A DNA stretch of 64,000 nucleotides from CAVSIS01 sp963814875 (GCA_963814875.1 CAWFFJ010000027.1:62001-126000), one strand, 5' to 3'; numbered from the stretch's first letter, positions 34,709 to 43,841 are shown. Program-made: numbers and translations. Notes: a model not told the origin generated them from the sequence alone.

Positions 34709-37264
34709 ATGCCAGTCTTCGACTCGACCGACCAGCTGTACCGCGTCATGGGGGCGCTGTTCGACGACATCAGGTCGACGCCCGGGATCGCGGACGGACT
34801 CCTCGAAGGACGGATGATCGTTCGTTTCGTGTGGAGGGCGCCCGACGGCGAGGCCACGGTCGATCTCCGCTCGTCGCCCATCACCTACACCCTGGGTCCG
34901 TCGGAGCTCGAGCCCGACGTCGAGCTGATCCAATCCGCCGACATCGCGCATCGCTTCTGGCTCGGTCGGCTCAACGTGCCCCAGGCGATTGCGGCCCGCA
35001 AGGTCGTGGCCAAGGGCTCGATACCCAAGGCGCTCAAGCTGCTGCCGGCGATCAGGCCAGCCTTCGACCTTTACCGACGGGCGCTCGTCGCCCAGGGACT
35101 GGAGCACCTGGCTGCGGCAGAGGCCGTCATCCGCACGCGCCGTGCGCGCCCCTCGCTCTGGCAACGCCTGGTGGGGAAGCCGCGGCGGAGGGTGCCGCTC
35201 CCGTCGCGGGAGGTCCTCAATCGTCACCACATCCCCGTTCAGGTCTCACCTGTCGAGGTCGCTCCACCGGCACCCGCCGCCGCCCCGGTACCGACCGACG
35301 GGCCAGGTCTGCAGAGGGCCATGCTCGAGCGGATGATCCTGGTCCGGGCGTTCGAGCAGCACCTCAGCCGCGCGTTCGCCGATCGCCAGCTGCCCACCGA
35401 GGCGATCCATCTCTCCATCGGTCAGGAGGCGAGCGCCATCGGCGCCTGCTTCGCCCTGCGTCAATCGGACACCATGACCACCACCCACCGGGGGCATGGC
35501 CACATGCTCGCGAAGGGCGCCGACCTCGACGGGATGATGGCCGAGATCTATGGCAAACGTACCGGCCTGTGCAAGGGCAAGGGCGGCTCGATGCACGTCA
35601 CCGACGCTCGGGTCGGAGCGCTCGGCGCGAACGGCATTGTCGGGGCATCCGCCCTGATCACCGTCGGCGCCGCTCTCGCGTCCCGCCTGGCCGGCGATCA
35701 CCACGTCAGCCTCTCGTTCATGGGCGACGGTGCGACCAACCAGGGGATGTTCCACGAGGGGCTCAACTTCGCGGCCGTCTTCGACCTGCCGGCGGTGTTC
35801 GTGATCGAGAACAACCAGTACGGCGAGTTCACCCCGCTCGCCCACCACACCCGGGTGACGAAGCTGGCGGATCGGGCGGCAGCCTACGGTATCCCCGGTG
35901 TGCAGGTTGATGGCAACGACGTGTGGCTGGTGTACGAGACGGTCCGCACGGCGGTGGAACGGGCCCGCAGCGGCGCGGGCCCGACGCTGGTGGAGTGCCT
36001 GACCTATTGCTGGCACGGCCACATGGAAGGCGACGAGATGGGCTACCGGCCCGCTGGCGAGCTCGAGGATTGGCAGCGGCGAGACCCGGTCATCCAGTGG
36101 CGCGACCGGCTGCTGGCCGAGTCAGTGCTCGCGGTGGGGGAGTTCGAAGCGATGGTTGGTGCTGCGAACATCGCTGTTGCCCAGGCGGCGGCTGCCGCCG
36201 AAGGCGCTCCCGAGCCCCCGCTCGAGTGGCTTGCGGACGATGTCTTCGCACCCGAGCCGGAGGCGCTCTATCGGGCGGCTCCGCCGCCGTCTTCAACCCG
36301 CACGGTGACGTTCTCGAAAGCCCTCTACGAGGCCCTTGCCGAGGAGATGGCTCGCGACCCTTCGGTCTTTCTGATGGGCGAGGATGTGACCGGCGGCGGG
36401 TACTTCGCGGTCACGAGCGGGCTCGGTGAGGAGTTTCCGGGCCGGATCCTCGACACCCCGATCAGCGAGTACGCCATCGGCGGCGCCGCCGTGGGTGCCG
36501 CCATGTGCGGCCGCCGGCCGGTTGCCGAGATCCTGTTCTCGGACTTTCTGACCACGGTGATGGACCCGATCGTCAACCAGGCGGCCAAGCTGCGCTTCAT
36601 GTCGGGCGGTCAGTATTCGGTGCCGCTCGTGATTCGGACTCCCGGCGGCGCAGGCCTCGGCATGGCGGCGCAGCACAGCCAGAGCCTCGAGGCGCTGCTC
36701 ATCGGGATCCCCGGGCTGATCGTCATCGCGCCGTCGGACCCGGCGGACGCCAAGGGCCTGCTCAAGGCCGCCATCCGGTCCTCGAACCCGGTGCTGTTCT
36801 TCGAGAACAAGCTGCTCTACCTCGAGGTGGGGGAGGTCCCCGACGGCGACTACCTGGTCCCGATCGGGTCGGCAGCCGTCAAGCGGCGGGGCCGGGACGT
36901 CACCCTTGTTGCGGTGGGCGGCATGGTTCCGGTGGCGCTCGACAGCGCTGAGATTCTCGCAGCCGAGGGCATCGAGGTCGAGGTGATCGATCCCAGGACC
37001 CTTGTGCCCCTGGACCTGGCGACCATCGTCGAGTCGGTCGCCCGGACCGGGAGGCTCGTCACCGTCGAGGAGGCGGCGCTGTGCCATGGCTTCGGCGCCG
37101 AGGTTGTCGCCCGGGTGGTCGAGATCGACCCCGGGCTGCTCCGAAAGCCGGCTCGCAGGATCGCCGCTCAGGACGTGCCGATCGCCTATGCACGAGTTCT
37201 CGAACGGGCGGCGTTGCCGAACGCTGAGACCATCGCCGCAGCTCTCCGCGGACTGATGGCCTGA
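34709..37264 (+). CDS. SCP2 domain fused to 2-oxo-acid dehydrogenase E1 alpha and beta
   Basis: An 851-aa triple fusion. Residues 1-~130 form an SCP2-like lipid-binding domain (YRVMGALFDDIRSTPGIADG; QAIAARKVVAKGSIPKALKL). Residues ~205-530 are an E1 alpha subunit with the thiamine-diphosphate motif GDGATNQG...VIENN near 337-370. Residues ~535-851 are E1 beta (FLMGEDVTGGG; LDTPISEYAIGGAAVG; VTLVAVGGM). It resembles pyruvate/acetoin/branched-chain E1 but has both chains in one polypeptide plus the lipid domain. No E2 or E3 gene is adjacent. The SCP2 part hints at an acyl or polyketide-like hydrophobic 2-oxo acid substrate (inference). GGGAAGG lies 11 nt before the ATG. Confidence 0.9.
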   Translation: MPVFDSTDQLYRVMGALFDDIRSTPGIADGLLEGRMIVRFVWRAPDGEATVDLRSSPITYTLGPSELEPDVELIQSADIAHRFWLGRLNVPQAIAARKVVAKGSIPKALKLLPAIRPAFDLYRRALVAQGLEHLAAAEAVIRTRRARPSLWQRLVGKPRRRVPLPSREVLNRHHIPVQVSPVEVAPPAPAAAPVPTDGPGLQRAMLERMILVRAFEQHLSRAFADRQLPTEAIHLSIGQEASAIGACFALRQSDTMTTTHRGHGHMLAKGADLDGMMAEIYGKRTGLCKGKGGSMHVTDARVGALGANGIVGASALITVGAALASRLAGDHHVSLSFMGDGATNQGMFHEGLNFAAVFDLPAVFVIENNQYGEFTPLAHHTRVTKLADRAAAYGIPGVQVDGNDVWLVYETVRTAVERARSGAGPTLVECLTYCWHGHMEGDEMGYRPAGELEDWQRRDPVIQWRDRLLAESVLAVGEFEAMVGAANIAVAQAAAAAEGAPEPPLEWLADDVFAPEPEALYRAAPPPSSTRTVTFSKALYEALAEEMARDPSVFLMGEDVTGGGYFAVTSGLGEEFPGRILDTPISEYAIGGAAVGAAMCGRRPVAEILFSDFLTTVMDPIVNQAAKLRFMSGGQYSVPLVIRTPGGAGLGMAAQHSQSLEALLIGIPGLIVIAPSDPADAKGLLKAAIRSSNPVLFFENKLLYLEVGEVPDGDYLVPIGSAAVKRRGRDVTLVAVGGMVPVALDSAEILAAEGIEVEVIDPRTLVPLDLATIVESVARTGRLVTVEEAALCHGFGAEVVARVVEIDPGLLRKPARRIAAQDVPIAYARVLERAALPNAETIAAALRGLMA

Positions 37265-37429
37265 AATCACTGTCAGCGTCTAGGTCGTGGGCCGTGCTCG
37301 ACAGCAACCGCCGCGCGGACTGGCCCCGCGGCTGGAAGGTCGTGAGGAGTGCACGCTCGACGGCGTCTGGGAAGGTCCGCGGCCGCTCCGCGGTTGCGGC
37401 ACGCAGGGCCTATCGCCCGTGGAGGAACG

Positions 37430-37981
37430 ATGAGACGATCGCACCTTGCTCTCGGTGTCGCGCTCACTCTGGCGTTGGCCACTGGTCCGGCGGTAGCCGG
37501 GGACGGCGCACCCGCTCTCGAGACCGGCCACCCCGCGTCCGCGCTGTCGCTCAAGGCCGCGGACGGGACGACGCGGTCGCTGGCCGATGTCCACAAACCC
37601 GTCGTCCTGGTCTTCTACCGCGGCCTCTGGTGACCCTTCTGTCGTGCGCAGCTCGGCGAGCTGCAGGCCAACCTGGAGAAGTTCACCGCGCGCGGCGCCG
37701 AGATCTGGGCGATCAGCCCGGACACGCCTGAGAACCTCGCGAAGTACGCCGAGAAGACGGGGATCGCGTTTCCGCTCTTGTCCGACCAGGATCTGACGGC
37801 GATCCGCGCCTGGGGCATCGTCAACCCGAAGAACCCGAAGCTGCCGCACCCGACGGCGGTGATCGTCGATGCCAGAGGCGTCATTCGCTTTGCCCGGCAG
37901 GACGTGGACTACCGACACCGCCCCCCGGCGTCGGAGCTCCTCGACGCGCTCGACAAGCTGAAGCCGGAGGGGCCCAGCTGA
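37430..37981 (+). CDS. peroxiredoxin-like protein, probable selenoprotein (TGA at codon 68)
   Basis: GGAGGA precedes the ATG. A signal peptide (HLALGVALTLALATGPAVAG) leads into VVLVFYRGLW, then an in-frame TGA (37631-37633), then PFCRAQLGELQANLEKFTAR and a full AhpC/TSA-type fold to a stop at 37981 (183 codons). In this family the TGA position is the redox Cys of RGxWCPFC, so the protein would carry a Sec-Pro-Phe-Cys motif. The downstream frame is intact and family-like to its end, and a hairpin fitting a bacterial SECIS lies 21 nt past the TGA. It is probably a periplasmic thiol peroxidase. If selenocysteine is not used in this organism, the gene is broken instead. Confidence 0.75.
37648..37664 (+). 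promoter_or_regulatory. candidate bacterial SECIS hairpin
   Basis: GCAGCTC-GGC-GAGCTGC, a perfect 7-bp stem with a 3-nt loop starting with G. The loop begins 21 nt after the TGA. Known bacterial SECIS elements have a G at the start of a small apical loop about 16-37 nt after UGA, so geometry and loop base both fit. Confidence 0.6.
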
Positions 37982-37991
37982 ACGGCGGCGC

Positions 37992-39098
37992 TCAGTCCCG
38001 GAGAATGTGGCAGTTGTAGCCGTTCGGGTGTTTGACGAGGTAGTTCTGGTGGTAGTCCTCTGCCACCCAGAACGGTCCGGCATCCTCGATTTCGGTCGCC
38101 ACCGGGCGCTGCCACCGGCCCGAGGCGTCCTCCTCCCGGATGACGCGCGCGGCGGTTGTGCGCTGCTCGGGAGAGTCGACGAAGATCGCCGACCGGTACT
38201 GCGTGCCGACGTCGTTGTGCTGACGGTTCTTGGTCGTCGGGTCGTGGAGGCGGAAGAAGTAGCGCAGCACGTCCTCGTAGCTCACCACCGCCGGGTCGAA
38301 GGTGATGCGCACCGCCTCCGCGTGGCCCGTACGGCCGGTGCAGACCTGCTCGTAGGTCGGGTGGTCGACCGAGCCGCCGGTGTAGCCGACCTCGGTTTCG
38401 ACGACACCGCCAAGCTCACGCAGGAGGTGCTCGGCACCCCAGAAACAGCCGCCTGCGACGGTTGCAGTCTCGAGCCTGCGCGACCCCGGTTCGGCGCCGT
38501 CGGCCGTAGCGGGAGCACCGTCGGGCAGCGCTCCGGCAGCGACGAAGGCTGGGACAAACTCCGCGTATCCCTGTGCGGCGAGCTCCTCAGCCGGGATGAA
38601 GCGCAACGCGGCGGAGTTGATGCAGTAGCGCAGCCCTTCTGGCCCGGGACCGTCAGGGAAGACATGGCCGAGGTGCGAGTCGGACTCGCCGGAACGGGCC
38701 TCGGTGCGGACCATGCCGTGGCTCCGGTCGGCGCGCTCGACGACAACGTCGTCAGCGAGCGGGCGGGTGAAGCTCGGCCAGCCGGTGCCGGAGTCGAACT
38801 TGTCAAGGGAGCTGAACAGCGGCTGCCCGGACACGACATCGACGTAGATCCCAGGCGCCTTGTTGTTCCAGAACTCGTTGTCGAAGGGCGGCTCGGTCAC
38901 GCTGCAACGCGTGACCTGGTACTGCATGTCGCTGAGCCGCTCGCGCAGCTCGGCGTCGTCAGGGCGGTGAGTGTCGGACATTGAGGCCTCCCGCGCCGAG
39001 GTTCGGGCCTCCGGCGCCGCGGTCGCATCGGCGCGTCCGCACCCCGGGGTGACGGCTGCGCCGGCCATGACAGTCAGCAGGATCAAAACGCGGTTCAC
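37992..39098 (-). CDS. msrAB: MsrB-MsrA methionine sulfoxide reductase fusion lipoprotein
   Basis: A 368-aa fusion. The signal ends in a likely lipobox (VTPGCG). The MsrB domain (~residues 45-175) has the catalytic Cys in GLRYCINSAALRF but lacks the usual zinc CXXC pairs (GIYVDVVSGQPLF where GIYVCxxCG is common). MsrA (~205-368) has GGCFWGAEH and the C-terminal YNCH. It reduces both methionine sulfoxide epimers in envelope proteins. The GTG at 39098 with GGGAGG upstream is preferred. It converges on the peroxiredoxin gene, 10 nt apart. Confidence 0.9.
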   Translation of the reverse strand: MNRVLILLTVMAGAAVTPGCGRADATAAPEARTSAREASMSDTHRPDDAELRERLSDMQYQVTRCSVTEPPFDNEFWNNKAPGIYVDVVSGQPLFSSLDKFDSGTGWPSFTRPLADDVVVERADRSHGMVRTEARSGESDSHLGHVFPDGPGPEGLRYCINSAALRFIPAEELAAQGYAEFVPAFVAAGALPDGAPATADGAEPGSRRLETATVAGGCFWGAEHLLRELGGVVETEVGYTGGSVDHPTYEQVCTGRTGHAEAVRITFDPAVVSYEDVLRYFFRLHDPTTKNRQHNDVGTQYRSAIFVDSPEQRTTAARVIREEDASGRWQRPVATEIEDAGPFWVAEDYHQNYLVKHPNGYNCHILRD

Positions 39099-39217
39099 AG
39101 CGAACCTCCCGGCAGCTACCAAATTGACGGGCGAGGGCGTCCGGGTTACAGCCGGTCAGCAGGTGCCGGCTGCACAGGAGAAAGGGGTCCGGCCGGGTCG
39201 CTATTCCGCGGGTCTCC

Positions 39218-40624
39218 TCAGAAGCCGTCGAGTCGGCGTCGTTGGGCCGTTGCGACGCGCAGGTGGAGCTGGTTGATGGCCGAGAACACCGGTGCGAGGG
39301 CCTCGAAACGGACCAGCGCCCTGGCCGCGGGCAGCAGTGCGGGGTGTGCTGCGACCACCGCGAAGACCTTGTGGAGGTTCTCGATGCGGCGGATGTCGGG
39401 CTGGACCAGCGGACTTCGGGCCCAGTAGCTTCCCGCATGGGGTGATCCCCCCATGGACCGGGCGGCGTCCTCGGACAGGTAGCCGTCGCGGACCGCTTGC
39501 CGAGCAAGCTCGGTTCCGGGGAAAGGCTGCAGCATGAAGCAGATCGCGAGCCGTGGACGGAGCCGGATGTTGAGCTCGAGGGTGGCGAAGGCCTGCTCGA
39601 GGCTCTCGCCCGGAAACCCGACGATATTGTAGGTATCGAAGGGGATCCCACGATCGCGCAGGAGCTGGGCCGCGCGCAGGAGGGTTGCGTCGTCGATCCG
39701 CTTGCGCAGGACCTCGTGCCGGTAGTGCTCGTCACCGCACTCAACCGCGAACTTGAGCCGGAGCCTGTCCGGCCCGTACTCTTCCAGGGCCGCTGCGAGC
39801 TCGTCGGTGAGCATGTCCGCGCGCATGCTGCCCTGGAGGGTGGGCCGGTCGCTCCCATCCTCGGCGAGCCGCCGCAGAAGCCCGATGAGCCACTCCCCGT
39901 TGACGCCGAGACTGTCGTCGACGAAGTGGAGAACCCGCAGGTTGGGGTCCGCGCGAAGCTCCGAGATCTCGGCCAGCACGCCGTTGTGGCTGCGCCACCG
40001 CACGTAGGGCCCCTTGCCCCGGAAGATCTCTCGCTTACTCTCGTTGTGGCAGTAGGTGCAGCTGTAGGGGCAGCCTCGGCCGAGGTGGAGCCGGCGCACG
40101 CCGAGCTCTCGGAAGTGGGCATACTTGGCGTAGAGCTCGCGATCGGGAAACGGCAGGGAGTCGAGGTCGGTGACGAGGTCGCGGAGGTCGTTGCGGACGA
40201 CGGTTCCGCCTCGTCGGACCCAGAGGTTCGGGATCTCGTCGAAGGAGCGACCGGCGGCCACGGCATCGGCGAGCTCCGCGAGCGGGTGCTCGCCCTCGCC
40301 GCGGCAGACGACGTCCACATGGGGGTCGGCGAAAGCCGCCTCTGGGTTGAGGGTGACGTGGGTCCCGCCGAAGACGACGAGCAGCGAAGGGTCCGCTGCC
40401 TTGAGCCTCCGAGCGTGCTCGAGGGCCCACGGAAAGTCCCAGGTCAGGCACGAGAACGCGACCATGTCCGGGTGGCTCGCGAGCGCCAGCTCGGCGACGT
40501 CCTTGCTCTCGAGCGGCTCCACGAAGACATCGACCTGGTGACCCCGTGCCTTCAGCACGGCGGCGAGGTACATCACGCCAAGCCACTCCTCCTGTGAGCG
40601 CTGAAGAAAGACGACCCGGGTCAC
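39218..40624 (-). CDS. B12-binding radical SAM protein
   Basis: A 468-aa protein. The N-terminal ~140 residues form a cobalamin-binding-like domain (VVFLQRSQEEWLGVMYLAAV; VFGGTHVTLNPEAAF). Then comes the radical SAM core with CX3CX2C in GRGCPYSCTYCHNE, and further conserved FVDDSLGVN and FNIVGFPGES-like (YNIVGFPGES) segments. This architecture is that of B12-dependent methylases or related anaerobic-ring-type enzymes. The substrate is unknown. The GTG at 40624 sits at the natural start of the domain; an in-frame ATG at 40723 would add 33 low-complexity residues. Neither has a clear ribosome site. Confidence 0.85.
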   Translation of the reverse strand: MTRVVFLQRSQEEWLGVMYLAAVLKARGHQVDVFVEPLESKDVAELALASHPDMVAFSCLTWDFPWALEHARRLKAADPSLLVVFGGTHVTLNPEAAFADPHVDVVCRGEGEHPLAELADAVAAGRSFDEIPNLWVRRGGTVVRNDLRDLVTDLDSLPFPDRELYAKYAHFRELGVRRLHLGRGCPYSCTYCHNESKREIFRGKGPYVRWRSHNGVLAEISELRADPNLRVLHFVDDSLGVNGEWLIGLLRRLAEDGSDRPTLQGSMRADMLTDELAAALEEYGPDRLRLKFAVECGDEHYRHEVLRKRIDDATLLRAAQLLRDRGIPFDTYNIVGFPGESLEQAFATLELNIRLRPRLAICFMLQPFPGTELARQAVRDGYLSEDAARSMGGSPHAGSYWARSPLVQPDIRRIENLHKVFAVVAAHPALLPAARALVRFEALAPVFSAINQLHLRVATAQRRRLDGF

Positions 40625-40892
40625 GGGTGAGGGACTTGAAGCCCAGACGGCAGAGTGATCATGGCAGTAGCATAGCTTGTGCAGCGGTTTGCGTGCTGGT
40701 TGGCTCGACCGGCTGCGCGGCACCGAACCGTGCTCGGTGGGTCCTGCGGAACAGATCGACGGTTCAGGGCTCGACCCGACGGAACTGGCCGCGGATGTCG
40801 GCTGCCTCGCGCATGGACTCGAGGAAGTCCTCCGTGGTGTGCAGCGTCCGTTGGTCGCGGAGGCAGAGGGTCCGGGAGGGCCCGGACGCCGA

Positions 40893-41519
40893 TCAGCTCT
40901 GCGGGTTGTTGGGGGACGATGCCGGGGTCTCGGGCCGGGCGGATCCGGTCGGCATGACGATCTGCCCGCAAGCGATACGTGCGCCTGCGTCGCCCGACGG
41001 TTGCGAGGTGCAGTCGTCCTCGCCCTCGTGCAGGATGACCGAGCGCCCGATCACTGACGTGTCGCCGGTGCCAAGAGTGATGCGGTCGGTGACCTCGGTC
41101 AGGGAGCCGGTCCCGTCCTGGCTGACCTCGATGTTGCCGAGGTCGCCGGCGTGACGTTCCGCCGCAGGCGGGCAGCCGTGTGGATGACCGGCCGGAGCGA
41201 AGTGACCCCCCGCTGAGGTGAAGTCGGGCGGGACGCACTCGCCGGCCTCGTGGATGTGGATCCCGTGCAGACCGGTCCTCGCGACGCCGTTGAGCATCGC
41301 GTCGATGCGCACGCTGTCGCCCTCCTGAGTGAAGGTGACTGTCCCAACGACGCTGCCGTTCGCATCGCGGAGCATTGCCTCGGCGGACATCGGAGGTGCC
41401 GGAGTCGGCTGGACGGCCTGACTCGTCTCGCCGGACGCTCCTGAGGTTGTTGAGGGCGCCTGCTGAGCACAGCCGATCAGGGCGCCGAGTGCAACAGCGA
41501 GTAGGGGTGCGTACTTCAT
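40893..41519 (-). CDS. sodC: Cu/Zn superoxide dismutase lipoprotein
   Basis: A 208-aa protein with a lipobox (LGALIGCAQ). SodC signatures follow: GLHGIHIHEAGEC (Cu ligands), SAGGHFAPAGHPHG (bridging/zinc His), HAGDLGNIEV and GRSVILHEGEDDCTS. It destroys superoxide in the periplasm. AAGGAGGA precedes the ATG. With the peroxiredoxin and MsrBA genes it forms an oxidative-stress neighbourhood. Confidence 0.93.
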   Translation of the reverse strand: MKYAPLLAVALGALIGCAQQAPSTTSGASGETSQAVQPTPAPPMSAEAMLRDANGSVVGTVTFTQEGDSVRIDAMLNGVARTGLHGIHIHEAGECVPPDFTSAGGHFAPAGHPHGCPPAAERHAGDLGNIEVSQDGTGSLTEVTDRITLGTGDTSVIGRSVILHEGEDDCTSQPSGDAGARIACGQIVMPTGSARPETPASSPNNPQS

Positions 41520-41711
41520 GGTTCCTCCTTGCGGTGTCAACTCCGCTATCACGTGTCGGTTCATGTTCTCGCGTCCAACGGCGGATGTACACCCGGGGAG
41601 AGCCGAACCCGAGGCGGGGGAACCCCCCGGTTGTGGCGAAGGGTCGGAGGAGGCGCCCGAACACCTACAATTGATTGACACAGTCGCCCGCGCAACAGCC
41701 GGGAGGTCGAG

Positions 41712-42605
41712 ATGGGTCCATCGAGTCTGCGCCCCTACGTGGTTCTTGCGCTGCTGCTGGTGACGGTTCCGGCGGTCGCCGCCAACCTCGAGCGAGATCT
41801 CGAGCAGCGCCTTCGCGGCGCCTGGGTCGTGGTGCTCGGCGAGACGTTTTCGGACTGCGCCGGCGTGTACAACAACAACGAGGTCGGCGCGATGGGAGTG
41901 ACCGGCCGTGCCGACCACCGCTTCGAGCCGGGCGAGCTGGCGAAGGTCGACAAGATCAACCTTAAGAGCGACCGCCTCGACCTCTTCGTGACCCTGGCCG
42001 AACCGCTGCTCGTGAGCCGGATGGACGGTCCCTTCGAGCTGTTCGACGAGAAGCAGTGCAAGGTCCAGCTTCTGATCGACGTGCCGCGGTCGACGGTGCG
42101 CTCGGGCGACGCACCCGAGGTCATGGCCCTGCTCGCGCCCGTGGTCGAGGTCTACCCGTCGCAGTCCCAGGCGCGCGGCTCCGGCAACTGGAACCGGCGT
42201 GTCCGGGATTCCTACCCGCCGGACTACGAGCGCACCCTGACTCGCCATGCCGTGTGGCAGGCGGAGCAGACCAACGCCGCGGTCGCCTCCCGCAGCAACG
42301 GCGCCATCGATGACGCGAACCGGCTGGTGCGGGACCTGCGCGAAGATCCCGACTACCTTGCGGGCTTCGCGGCTGGCGCCGAGGCGATGCGGTCGTGGTG
42401 GGAGAGCAGCTGCAGCACTCTGGTCGGCGCGTCCTTCTCGTGGGTCAAGAAGAGTGCGCCGAAGGGGCACTCCGGGGGCTCGCAGCCGGAACGGCGCTGG
42501 CGCGACGGTTGGGACGACGGCCAGGAGCTGGTCTTCAACCTCGCCCTCGCCGACCGCCTGCGCGGATGCTACGTCCAGCCGCCCGAGCCAGCGCCTCCGC
42601 GCTGA
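41712..42605 (+). CDS. exported protein of unknown function
   Basis: A 297-aa protein with a clear signal peptide (YVVLALLLVTVPAVAANLE) and GGGAGG before the ATG. The mature part begins with a beta-rich segment (LRGAWVVVLGETFSDCAGVY, LDLFVTLAEPLLVSRMDGPFE). It continues into a helical region with many Arg and Trp (DDANRLVRDLREDPDYLAGF; RRWRDGWDDGQELVFNLALADRL). No domain is recognised. The IS3 element lies directly downstream. Confidence 0.7.
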   Translation: MGPSSLRPYVVLALLLVTVPAVAANLERDLEQRLRGAWVVVLGETFSDCAGVYNNNEVGAMGVTGRADHRFEPGELAKVDKINLKSDRLDLFVTLAEPLLVSRMDGPFELFDEKQCKVQLLIDVPRSTVRSGDAPEVMALLAPVVEVYPSQSQARGSGNWNRRVRDSYPPDYERTLTRHAVWQAEQTNAAVASRSNGAIDDANRLVRDLREDPDYLAGFAAGAEAMRSWWESSCSTLVGASFSWVKKSAPKGHSGGSQPERRWRDGWDDGQELVFNLALADRLRGCYVQPPEPAPPR

Positions 42606-42634
42606 CTTGGGCGGCGTCACGCGAGAAGCGCGAT

Positions 42635-42722
42635 GGCCGGAATTTCCGGCCGTACGGGAGCAGCTTGGCTGCTCCCGTGCCGGTATCGCGCCGACCTCAT
42701 CGGGCGGAGACAAGCTCCGCCC
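42635..42722. repeat. cluster of three strong hairpins
   Basis: GGCCGGAA-T-TTCCGGCC (42635-42651); ACGGGAGCAGC-TTG-GCTGCTCCCGT (42654-42678); GGGCGGA-7 nt-TCCGCCC (42702-42722). They follow the preceding gene and end 4 bp before the IS. No T-run is present, so they are REP-like or mRNA-end structures; the second could stop transcription. Confidence 0.55.
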
Positions 42723-42796
42723 CTACTGTCAAGTCCTGGCGAAAAGTTGTCAGACGGGTGAGGGTGTTGATTGGCGCTGGCCGTTGGGTGGAGGGG

Positions 42797-42869
42797 CGTG
42801 TGCTCGTCGGCGCCCAGGCCGCGTAGCGCCGAGCGGAGCGAGGGGAGCCAGGGCGCCGACGAGCACACG
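42797..42869. repeat. long hairpin inside the IS left end
   Basis: A perfect 19-bp inverted repeat, CGTGTGCTCGTCGGCGCCC (42797-42815) and its complement at 42851-42869, with a 35-nt GC-rich loop. It lies between the terminal repeat and the orfB stop, where IS3 elements are usually short. It could insulate transposase transcription, or be a separate small insertion. Confidence 0.6.
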
Positions 42870-42920
42870 GTCGCCTCGGTCACAGCACCGGTGGTCACGT
42901 CCTGGCGGGGATGTAGCGGG

Positions 42921-43841
42921 TCATGCGGCCTGGCTGTGGACCTCCGCCGGTATGCGGTTGCGCAGACTGCCATGGGGTCGTCGGTGGTTGTAGAGCCAAA
43001 CCGCCTGGTCGACCGCTCGCCGTGCCTGCTGCCTGCCCCCGAAGGTCACACCCAGGGCGTACTCCTGCTTCAGGATGCCATTCAACCGCTCCGCGTGGGA
43101 GTTCTCGTAGCAGTGGTTCTCTTCGGTCATGCTGACGGGTAGGTTCCGGTTCTTGAGGACCCCGACGTACTCGTGGCAGCAGTACTGACAGCCTCGATCG
43201 GAGTGATGGATCGGGTACCGGTCATCCGCAAGGTCCCTGAGAGCGGCCTTCAGAGCCGTGACGTTGGCTGCCGCATCGATGTCCTCGCTGCAGTGGTAGC
43301 CGACGATCTTCCTCGAGTACAGGTCCATGATCAGCGTCAGGTACTCAAACCCCTCGGCTGTTCGAATGTATGTGATGTCGCTGACCCACACCTGGTCAGG
43401 CCCAGTCAGCTCGAAGTCGCGGATCAGGTTGCGAAACACCGGAAGGCTGTGCCGCGAGTAGGTCGTCCTGCAAGCCCTCGGGGGCAGCCGTTCGACCAGG
43501 AGATGGTGAGCTCGCAGCACCTCGAAGAATCGATCCCGACCGACCACCACCCCTGCCTCGGCAAGCTCCTGCCTCAGCATGTGATAGAGCTTCCTGCCGC
43601 CAAGCCGTGGCTGCAAACGACGCTCTCGACGAACCAGGGCGACCATGAGCCCCTCGTCCACCTGCCGTCTGCTCCGCTCGTGTCTTTGCTTGTAGTAGTT
43701 CTGTCGGCTCATCCCGACTTTGGCGCACAGGAGGCCGAGGCTTACGCCTTTGACCCCCGCAACCTTGTCTCGTGCCCAGTGGACCCCCTGCCACCGTACT
43801 TTTTTTTGAACTCCTCTGCATCGATCCCCTGCTGCTCGCAC
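42921..43841 (-). CDS. IS3-family transposase OrfB (DDE integrase domain)
   Basis: A 306-aa frame with an N-terminal HTH_21-type segment and the rve integrase core. Catalytic residues: Asp in VWVSDITYI, Asp in HHSDRGCQY, Glu in SHAERLNGILKQE. It ends in the usual YNHRRPHGSL. It has no good start of its own and is expected to be made as an OrfAB fusion by -1 slippage on AAAAAAAAG (43799-43807, minus strand). It appears intact. Confidence 0.9.
   Translation of the reverse strand: MRAAGDRCRGVQKKVRWQGVHWARDKVAGVKGVSLGLLCAKVGMSRQNYYKQRHERSRRQVDEGLMVALVRRERRLQPRLGGRKLYHMLRQELAEAGVVVGRDRFFEVLRAHHLLVERLPPRACRTTYSRHSLPVFRNLIRDFELTGPDQVWVSDITYIRTAEGFEYLTLIMDLYSRKIVGYHCSEDIDAAANVTALKAALRDLADDRYPIHHSDRGCQYCCHEYVGVLKNRNLPVSMTEENHCYENSHAERLNGILKQEYALGVTFGGRQQARRAVDQAVWLYNHRRPHGSLRNRIPAEVHSQAA

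Noticed and set aside
37631..37633. Plain nonsense mutation in the peroxiredoxin
   Set aside because: Kept as the alternative, but the exact Cys position, intact downstream frame and fitting hairpin favour selenocysteine.
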